A stretch of 5,401 nucleotides of DNA. Origin: Natrialbaceae archaeon. GTDB taxonomy: Archaea > Halobacteriota > Halobacteria > Halobacteriales > Natrialbaceae. The translations under genes and the position numbers were made by a program. Location: assembly GCA_003552885.1 (NCBI GenBank), contig PUPA01000024.1, positions 1 through 5,401 of the forward strand. Direction: 5' to 3'. Of the stretch, positions 1 to 4,549 are shown piece after piece. Position 1 is the stretch's first letter, and every line of letters starts with the position of its first letter. The notes under the pieces are model-generated. The model ran no database searches and was not told the origin of the DNA. It was given only the letters and a program-made list of their open reading frames with translations.

Positions 1-342
1 CCGATCCTGGAAGAACGCCAGGACCAGAAGGCAGGTAGCATGAGCGGCGGCCAACAGCAGATGGTCGCGATGGGGCGGGCGCTGATGCTCGATCCCGACT
101 TGCTCTTGCTCGATGAGCCCTCCGCCGGGCTCGCCCCGGACCTCGTCGAGGACATGTTCGACCGCGTCGACGTGGTAAACGAGGCCGGCACGGCCGTCCT
201 GATGGTCGAACAGAACGCGAAAGAAGCCCTCCGGCGGTGTGACCGGGGGTACGTGCTGGTCCAGGGGCGCAACCGGTACGAGGACGACGGCGAGGCCTTA
301 CTCGCCGACGAGCAGGTCAGACGCGACTTCCTTGGCGGTTGA
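1..342 (+). CDS. livF: ABC transporter ATP-binding protein, LivF type (C-terminal half, cut by window edge)
   Basis: This is the second half of a cytoplasmic ATPase that would power a branched-chain amino acid (or related solute) ABC importer. The frame is open from base 1, so the ATG at 40 lies inside the domain and is not the start; 113 residues are visible of the roughly 235 usual for LivF, so the Walker A part lies upstream. Visible, numbered from base 1: signature loop MSGGQQQ (14-20), Walker B LLLLDEPS (34-41) with Asp38 and catalytic Glu39, the D-loop region AGLAP (42-46), and VEQNA (69-73) where many ABC ATPases have the switch His. Gln at that place and the following DRGYVLVQGR segment are usual in LivF and favour it over other ABC subfamilies. 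Partner permease and binding-protein genes would be expected upstream. The substrate cannot be read from this subunit; it could be urea, an amide or an amino acid. Confidence 0.88.
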   Translation, partial: PILEERQDQKAGSMSGGQQQMVAMGRALMLDPDLLLLDEPSAGLAPDLVEDMFDRVDVVNEAGTAVLMVEQNAKEALRRCDRGYVLVQGRNRYEDDGEALLADEQVRRDFLGG

Positions 343-471
343 GTCGGGCGAGCCGGGTGAGGATCGGTCCCACTGACGGCGACCTCGGTGGGGTTAGTGG
401 ACCGACACCCACGACCCGGCACGTGCAAGGCCAACGGGAATACTCGGCCGGGGCTTAGTTGTCGGCGGTCA

Positions 472-499
472 CGGTCCGTCGCCCTCGGGCGACGGACCG
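472..499. repeat. Perfect 13-bp inverted repeat upstream of the protease gene
   Basis: The arms CGGTCCGTCGCCC (472-484) and GGGCGACGGACCG (487-499) are exact reverse complements separated by TC. The repeat ends 13 bases before the ATG at 513. It could be a dimeric regulator's operator or, if transcribed, a very stable hairpin with a tight loop in the protease mRNA leader. No T-run follows, and it lies about 130 bases past the livF stop, so a livF terminator is unlikely. The rest of 343-512 shows no gene or strong TATA box; only weak AT-richer patches near 438-444 and 454-460 could serve as a promoter. Confidence 0.6.
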
Positions 500-512
500 G
501 TCGGGGACATCG

Positions 513-1646
513 ATGACTGAGACGAACGATCGAGCGACGACGTCAGCCACCGAGCGTGTCGGCCGTCGGACACTCCTTCGGACCCTCGTCGCCGGGGGTT
601 CCGCCCTCGGGGTGAGCCGTCTCCTGGGCGTCGACTCCTCCCTCGGCGCCGACGGCGAAGAGACGGTCGTCACGGCCCTCGTGCGACCCGATCCGGGCGA
701 CAGCTCGGAGCTGACCGAGCGGAGCCGGACGGTGCCCGCCGACTGGCACGCGGCGGCGTCGCGGGCGTTCACGGTGAACCGGCGTCTCGCGCGCGTGGCC
801 CCGACTGGGTATCTGGGTAGCGCGGTCGTCCCCGGCGAGTACGGATCGGGTTCGGCCTCCATCTCCGCACTGGTGTCGGCGCCGATGTACGACGAGGTCG
901 CCGACCTCCTCGCGGAGCTGTTCGACGGGGTACGCTTCGACGTGGAGGCCGTCGAGGGCCTCGAGGGGGACGTCGACGTCCCGAGAGGAACCCCGTACCG
1001 CCTCCCCGAGCCGGCCGACGGCGAGGTTCCCGGTGGCGTCGCCTGTCGGACGGGTGAAACCCTCGCCACGCTCACGCCGGCGATCTACCGGGCGGGGTCG
1101 TCCGAGCCGTCGTTCGGGACGGCAAGCCACGCGTTCGCCGACGTCGGGGACGACCGCGGTCGGTTCCTCCGGATCCCGTTCGCGGACGCCGGCGGCGGCG
1201 AGGCCGGTCGCGTGGTCGGAGATCACCCCCGGGAAGACCTCGTCGTCGCACGCCCGACCGGAGAGTACAGCCCCGTGAGCCGGATCGAGGCGCGGCCGTC
1301 GATCCCGGTCCGGGGCCAGCTGACGCGGTGGGGGCTCGCCGACCTGATCGCGAGGGACGAGCCACTCGCGAGCTCCGGTGCCATGACCCGTCACGTGGTC
1401 GGGGCGATCCAGGGGGTCGACGCGGTCACCCGGCTGATCGACGGTCGTCTCCGGTACGGCCAGCTTCGCTGGGGCGAGGAGACGGACATGACCGACGGCG
1501 ACAGCGGCTCGGTGAACTACCGCGAGACGGACGCCGGGGCGCTCGTCGCCGGCCTCAACAACGCACGGACCTGGTGGCCGGGACAGAGCTACGTCTGGGG
1601 AACCGCCGCCTATCGGCTGACCGACCGCTACGGCTATCACTTCTGA
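513..1646 (+). CDS. Tat-exported chymotrypsin-fold (S1-like) serine protease
   Basis: A predicted secreted endopeptidase of 377 residues. The N-terminus has a twin-arginine signal: Arg18-Arg19 in VGRRTLLRTLV, followed by a weakly hydrophobic stretch to about residue 45. There is no lipobox cysteine, so the product is probably released or wall-associated. Residues about 50-175 have no recognised motif and may be a pro-region. The catalytic half has three spaced motifs in the right order: GTASHAF with His206, REDLVVARP with Asp242, and DGDSGS with Ser331. SSGAMTRHVVGAI (288-299 region) resembles the KSG-x-TTG-x-x-x-G segment that precedes the Ser loop in streptogrisin-like enzymes. I chose ATG 513 because the in-frame TTG at 459 would add 18 basic residues before the signal and read through the inverted repeat. 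The next gene starts two bases after the stop. The protease family call is by motif only; the substrate is unknown. An inactive relative is possible but unlikely with the triad intact. Confidence 0.82.
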   Translation: MTETNDRATTSATERVGRRTLLRTLVAGGSALGVSRLLGVDSSLGADGEETVVTALVRPDPGDSSELTERSRTVPADWHAAASRAFTVNRRLARVAPTGYLGSAVVPGEYGSGSASISALVSAPMYDEVADLLAELFDGVRFDVEAVEGLEGDVDVPRGTPYRLPEPADGEVPGGVACRTGETLATLTPAIYRAGSSEPSFGTASHAFADVGDDRGRFLRIPFADAGGGEAGRVVGDHPREDLVVARPTGEYSPVSRIEARPSIPVRGQLTRWGLADLIARDEPLASSGAMTRHVVGAIQGVDAVTRLIDGRLRYGQLRWGEETDMTDGDSGSVNYRETDAGALVAGLNNARTWWPGQSYVWGTAAYRLTDRYGYHF

Positions 1647-1648
1647 AC

Positions 1649-1831
1649 ATGGGAGAACGGTCGCCGCGCTGGGTCGGGTTCGGGCTCCTCGCCGACGCCG
1701 TCGTCGTCGCCTTCTGGACGCTTCTGGTGACCCTGTGGACGCTCGCGGCCGGCTGGAGCTCGCTCCAGTACTCCCTCCTGCTCACTGTCGGGGTCGTCTG
1801 TTACCTCGTCGTCACCGGCTCACAGGGGTGA
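1649..1831 (+). CDS. Small two-helix membrane protein, probably co-translated with the protease
   Basis: A 60-residue protein of unknown function. It starts at an ATG only two bases after the protease TGA, an arrangement typical of translational coupling. After a short charged N-terminus (MGERSPRW) there are two hydrophobic stretches, about residues 9-34 and 41-56, joined by a short turn (AGWSSLQ); it ends in TGSQG. No catalytic or metal-binding motif is visible. The frame runs open from 1328 through the protease gene, but that upstream part is a shadow and the hydrophobic composition begins only at this ATG. By position it could anchor, chaperone or restrain the exported protease; this is inference from spacing. 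It could also be an unrelated small membrane protein that merely shares the transcript. Confidence 0.68.
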   Translation: MGERSPRWVGFGLLADAVVVAFWTLLVTLWTLAAGWSSLQYSLLLTVGVVCYLVVTGSQG

Positions 1832-1885
1832 TCTCGGCGATCGACGTCGACCGTCGGGACCCACAGCCACGCTGAACCCGCACCC

Positions 1886-1905
1886 GGAGTGAGGGGAATC
1901 ACTCC
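1886..1905. terminator. Short inverted repeat at the convergent gene ends (weak terminator candidate)
   Basis: GGAGTGA (1886-1892) pairs perfectly with TCACTCC (1899-1905) around a six-base loop. It straddles the stop codon of the minus-strand usp gene and lies between it and the end of the plus-strand membrane-protein gene. The position suits a shared end signal, but there is no T-run on either side, and archaeal termination relies mainly on T-rich stretches. The remainder of 1832-1898 shows nothing else. Confidence 0.22.
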
Positions 1906-2327
1906 TCGCCGACGACCAGGACCGACACCGGCGCGAGGCGGACGACCGCGTCGACGGTGCTCCCGAGCAGGACGCGTCTGAACGACGATCGCCCGCGGGC
2001 CCCGACCACGATCGCCGAGGCGCCACGGTCGACCGCGGCGTCGATGATCTCCTCGTGGGGGACCCCCTCGCGGAGCTCGGTCTCCACGTCGACGCCGGCG
2101 TCGACCGCTGCCGCGGAGACGGCGGCGAGTGCCCCCTCGGCGTCCGTCCGGAGCCTCCGTCTGACACGCTCGGGCTCGACGATCGCGTTGTCGTAGCCCG
2201 TCCGCGTCTCGACGACCGCGACTCCGTGGAGGGGGATCCCGAGCCGATCGGCGAGGAAGACGGCGTGTTCGACGGCGAGAGCGGCGTCCTCGCTCCCGTC
2301 CGTGGCCACAAGCAGGGTGTCGTACAT
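1899..2327 (-). CDS. Universal stress protein, UspA family (ATP-binding type)
   Basis: A 142-residue single-domain cytoplasmic Usp protein, the usual length for the family. It opens with MYDTLLVATDGS, which supplies the first beta strand and the nucleotide-contacting Asp10. Near the C-terminus the pattern G-x2-G-x9-G-S is present (Gly109, Gly112, Gly122, Ser123, in VVGARGRSS...LLGS), which marks the ATP-binding subgroup. The final strand APVSVLVV completes the fold and is commonly the dimer interface. Such proteins bind ATP and usually act as stress or energy-state sensors. The specific role here is not readable; haloarchaea carry many paralogues. It diverges from the glycosylase gene across 81 bases and converges on the small membrane-protein gene. 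ATG 2327 sits directly at the conserved N-terminal strand, so the start is well supported. Confidence 0.93.
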   Translation of the reverse strand: MYDTLLVATDGSEDAALAVEHAVFLADRLGIPLHGVAVVETRTGYDNAIVEPERVRRRLRTDAEGALAAVSAAAVDAGVDVETELREGVPHEEIIDAAVDRGASAIVVGARGRSSFRRVLLGSTVDAVVRLAPVSVLVVGEE

Positions 2328-2350
2328 AACCGAGGTACGCGGTGTCGCCT

Positions 2351-2356
2351 CAAATG
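2351..2356 (-). promoter_or_regulatory. Weak TATA-like element for the usp gene
   Basis: On the minus strand CATTTG is centred about 26 bases before the usp ATG, the distance expected of a TATA box driving a leaderless transcript. The match to an archaeal TATA box is poor and rests mostly on position and on being the AT-richest patch in the usp/glycosylase gap. Confidence 0.22.
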
Positions 2357-2379
2357 GCTGATCCCGGAAACCGAGGGCG

Positions 2380-2385
2380 TTATGA
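2380..2385 (+). promoter_or_regulatory. TATA-like element for the glycosylase gene (favours the GTG start)
   Basis: TTATGA is centred about 26-27 bases before the GTG at 2409, as expected for a leaderless haloarchaeal transcript. It overlaps the alternative ATG at 2382. If it is the real promoter, that ATG would lie upstream of the transcript and could not be the start. Confidence 0.3.
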
Positions 2386-2408
2386 GAGCTGCCGGGCTAC
2401 CGTCGGCC

Positions 2409-3041
2409 GTGAGAAACGTCACCGACCGGGCGAGCAACCCGTTCGGCATGCGACCGCCGGTCGAGCGCGAAGAGCCGGGGGTCCGGTCGGCCGTCTTCGG
2501 CTACGGCGACGCCAACGCCGACTTCCACCTGATCGGCGATCACCCGGGCGTTCACGGCGGCGAGCGGACGGGGATCCCCTTCACCGGGACCGAGAGCGGC
2601 CGGCTGCTCCGGTCGCTCCTCGCCGAGGTCGGGTTCGTCCCCGGGACGACGGACGAACCCACCTTCGAGAACCTCTTTGCGAGCTACATCCACATGTCCA
2701 CGCTCCCCGACGGACGGACGCCGACGCCGGAGGAGTACGACGACCACGAGCGGTACTTCGACGCGGAGTTGCGGGCGATCAACGCCCACGTCCTCCTGCC
2801 GGTCGGCCGGCGGGCGACCGACCACGTCCTCGCGGGTTACACCACCCGACGGGACCGGCTCACCCTCGACATGCCGGCCTTACACGCTCAGGAGATCCGC
2901 GGACGCGGGTTCATGGTGATCCCCGTCCGGGAGCCGACGGCGTGGACCGGCGACGACCGGGAGGCGATCGGGAGGACACTCCGGGAGGTGCTGGCTTCGG
3001 ACTACCGACAGACGAAGGGCGTAGCGACCCGGGTCGGCTAG
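2409..3041 (+). CDS. Uracil-DNA glycosylase superfamily protein, cysteine-free
   Basis: A 210-residue protein related to the family 4/5 uracil-DNA glycosylases, which excise uracil from DNA to begin base-excision repair. Family-like elements in order: GYGDANADFHLIGDHPG (31-47), matching the strand-plus-GEAPG motif; GIPFTG (55-60), matching G-x-PF-x-G; PTPEE (105-109); ELRAINAHVLLPVG (120-133), matching EL-x-x-I-x-P-x-VIVALG; and MVIPVREPTAW (169-179), where the usual HPSP-type motif would fall. There is no cysteine, so the 4Fe-4S cluster of family 4 enzymes cannot form. I chose GTG 2409 because RNVTDRASNPFGM looks like the conserved haloarchaeal N-terminus and a TATA-like element lies 27 bases upstream; ATG 2382 would add nine residues. 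The superfamily call is firm; uracil excision activity is not, because both active-site motifs are altered. Confidence 0.78.
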   Translation: MRNVTDRASNPFGMRPPVEREEPGVRSAVFGYGDANADFHLIGDHPGVHGGERTGIPFTGTESGRLLRSLLAEVGFVPGTTDEPTFENLFASYIHMSTLPDGRTPTPEEYDDHERYFDAELRAINAHVLLPVGRRATDHVLAGYTTRRDRLTLDMPALHAQEIRGRGFMVIPVREPTAWTGDDREAIGRTLREVLASDYRQTKGVATRVG

Positions 3042-3090
3042 GCGTCCCGGGCCGTGTGGGCCGGTAGCGACGTCCGCCCGTCGGTCCCGC

Positions 3091-4428
3091 TCAGCGGCCG
3101 AAGCGGCGTCTGATCGCCACGCGAAGCGGAAGCCCGACCGCGCCGACGACCGGCAGGAGGAAGAACGCCACCAGGTCGCCGGCGAGCGAGGCGTATCCCA
3201 CGGCGGCGGCCCCGAGGGCCATCGCGGGTGCGCCCACGGCTGCCACGTAGGCGTAGGAGGGCGACCAGCCCGGCAGCCGACGCGTCCAGTGGATCACGAC
3301 GGCGAAAAGTGCCGGCATGAGGACGATCCCGGCGAGCAGTGGGCCGCCGGCGAGCCCGGCTGCGAGGCCGACGGCGGCCGCGACGACGACCGTCTCGGTC
3401 CGCCCGATCGCCCCGAAGGTGTCCTCCCGCCAGGCGACCCTGGCGAGGACGACGGCGACCAGCGTGAGGGCCACCAGCCCGCCGAGGGCGGCGTAAAACT
3501 CTGTCTGCTCGATCGGCTGGTCGACGGGCCCCGTGCCGGTGACGAAAGCGAGGGGTGACTCGATCCCGTAGCGACCCCCCGCCAGCACCTCCTGGAGCGC
3601 GGCCGGCTCGCCCCCCGTCGCCGAGAGGGCGGTCACGAGCTCCCGCAGGCCGTCCCCGTTCTCGAGGGCGAAGCCGACGAGCCCGGCGAGGTAAGCGAGC
3701 GTCGGGAGCCACAGGAGCGCCGAGGCGGGGTTCCAGTCCCGCCACCGCCTCGCGAGCGGGTTGTCGGCGAGCCAGCCCGGTGTCGAGTGCTTCCGGCCGG
3801 CTCCGGGCCCGCCCGCCGTCCCTGACCCCCCAGTCGGCGAGCCGGCGGACGGTGCGGCGGAGCCGGTCGCCGCCCGCGAGCCGGAAGATCCACCCGTGTG
3901 GCCCGTGGCCCTCGCCGACGACCGGTCCGGGCCGGTCGTGGCTCGCCCGGAGCCGACCGTCGTTCCCGAGGACGCGGCCCCCGTCGAGGCGCTCCGGGCT
4001 CCGGTCGCACTCGCCGCCGACTCCGCGGATCCGTTCCGGTCGGTGGAACCCGAGGAGCCACGTCGGTCAGTGGAACCAGAGGAGCCACGTCTGTCGGTGG
4101 AACCAGAGGAGCCGCGTCTGTCGGTGGAACCGGCTGTCGTGCCCGTCGATCGTTCCGAGTCGCCGGTCGCCCAGACCTCCGGCGAGGGGATCCCGCTGGT
4201 CCGTTTGGCGACGTAGTCTCTGTGTCCGAGACGGTCGTACGCCTGTCGCTCGACGGGGTCGCCGAGGATCTCGTAGGCTTTTTTCACCGCGGTGAACTGT
4301 GCCCGAGCGCGGTCGTCGTCGTTGTGATCGGGGTGGTAGACCCGAACCTGTTCGCGGAACGCCCCCTTTATCTCCTCCTGGCTCGCGTCCGTGGGCACCT
4401 CCAGCAGATCGTAGAAGTCCTCTGTCAT
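3091..4428 (-). CDS. Membrane-anchored J-domain (DnaJ-like) protein
   Basis: A 445-residue predicted Hsp70 co-chaperone tethered to the membrane. Residues 4-68 form a J domain: FYDLLEV, the basic helix around KGAFREQVRVY, the essential HPD at 32-34, and FTAVKKAYEILGDP...RQAYDRLG. A low-complexity Ser/Thr/Gly linker follows (about 85-215) with a nine-residue tandem repeat at 101-136. The C-terminal half holds about six hydrophobic segments near 235-253, 311-330, 345-360, 362-380, 392-412 and 415-435. With the J domain in the cytoplasm, residues 254-310 would face outside. The CxxCxGxG zinc repeats and substrate-binding domains of DnaJ are absent, so this is a J-domain-only protein and not the canonical DnaJ. 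The start is ATG 4428, which gives MTEDFYDLLEV; the frame extends to 4539, but that extension covers the TATA box. The same-strand polymerase gene ends 121 bases upstream. The Hsp70 partner and client are unknown. Confidence 0.87.
   Translation of the reverse strand: MTEDFYDLLEVPTDASQEEIKGAFREQVRVYHPDHNDDDRARAQFTAVKKAYEILGDPVERQAYDRLGHRDYVAKRTSGIPSPEVWATGDSERSTGTTAGSTDRRGSSGSTDRRGSSGSTDRRGSSGSTDRNGSAESAASATGARSASTGAASSGTTVGSGRATTGPDRSSARATGHTGGSSGSRAATGSAAPSAGSPTGGSGTAGGPGAGRKHSTPGWLADNPLARRWRDWNPASALLWLPTLAYLAGLVGFALENGDGLRELVTALSATGGEPAALQEVLAGGRYGIESPLAFVTGTGPVDQPIEQTEFYAALGGLVALTLVAVVLARVAWREDTFGAIGRTETVVVAAAVGLAAGLAGGPLLAGIVLMPALFAVVIHWTRRLPGWSPSYAYVAAVGAPAMALGAAAVGYASLAGDLVAFFLLPVVGAVGLPLRVAIRRRFGR
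4041..4131 (-). repeat. In-frame 27-bp tandem repeat in the J-protein linker
   Basis: On the plus strand the decamer CGGTGGAACC (CAGTGGAACC in the second copy) begins at 4041, 4068, 4095 and 4122, an exact 27-base period. On the coding strand this gives three identical copies of STDRRGSSG (residues 101-127) and a decayed fourth, STDRNGSAE. The copies differ at a few bases that do not change the protein. Copy number could vary by slippage without breaking the frame. Confidence 0.9.
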
Positions 4429-4477
4429 GTGAGACCCCGTCGCGTCGACGACCCGTCTCCCCGTAGGAACACGAGGG

Positions 4478-4484
4478 TTATAAT
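4478..4484 (-). promoter_or_regulatory. TATA box for the J-protein gene
   Basis: ATTATAA on the minus strand is the best TATA-like word in the window and stands out in GC-rich DNA. It is centred 53 bases before the start codon, which implies transcription from about 4455 and a leader near 27 bases. Imperfect inverted half-sites (AACAC at 4468-4472, GGG at 4475-4477, CCC at 4485-4487, GTGTT at 4489-4493) surround it, so a dimeric regulator could block or assist TBP here. Confidence 0.5.
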
Positions 4485-4506
4485 CCCGGTGTTCGATTCG
4501 GGGGTT

Positions 4507-4513
4507 GATATAC
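4507..4513 (-). promoter_or_regulatory. Second, upstream TATA-like element before the J-protein gene
   Basis: GTATATC on the minus strand lies 29 bases upstream of the stronger TATA box and could act as an alternative promoter with a longer leader. Nothing decides whether it is used. Confidence 0.2.
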
Positions 4514-4549
4514 GCGATGGCCGTTCGGCCGTGGATCACCCGGGCGCGA

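Noticed and set aside
205..219. Gln in place of the switch His in the ABC ATPase (VEQNA) as a sign of inactivity
   Set aside because: This is the usual sequence in LivF-type ATPases, so it is not a defect.
543..1640. Long open frame (365 codons) opposite the protease gene
   Set aside because: Its protein is rich in Arg, Pro and Gly without hydrophobic core patterns, as expected of an antisense shadow in GC-rich DNA. The opposite strand encodes a protease with an intact triad.
1841..1850. Ten-base palindrome TCGACGTCGA
   Set aside because: Short self-complementary words built from TCGA and ACGT are common in haloarchaeal DNA; there is no second copy and no promoter nearby.
1820..2449. Minus-strand frame of 209 codons overlapping usp
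   Set aside because: It has low-complexity Ser/Arg/Pro composition and is out of frame with the well-matched UspA protein.
2342..3067. Plus-strand frame of 241 codons overlapping the glycosylase gene
   Set aside because: It is an Arg/Pro/Gly-rich frame-shifted shadow; the other frame carries the glycosylase-superfamily motifs.
4041..4131. CRISPR-like array
   Set aside because: The 27-base units are contiguous with no spacers and encode an in-frame peptide repeat.
4429..4539. Extension of the J protein to an upstream ATG at 4539
   Set aside because: The added 37 residues cover the TATA box and palindrome and precede the canonical MTEDFYDLLEV start of the J domain.
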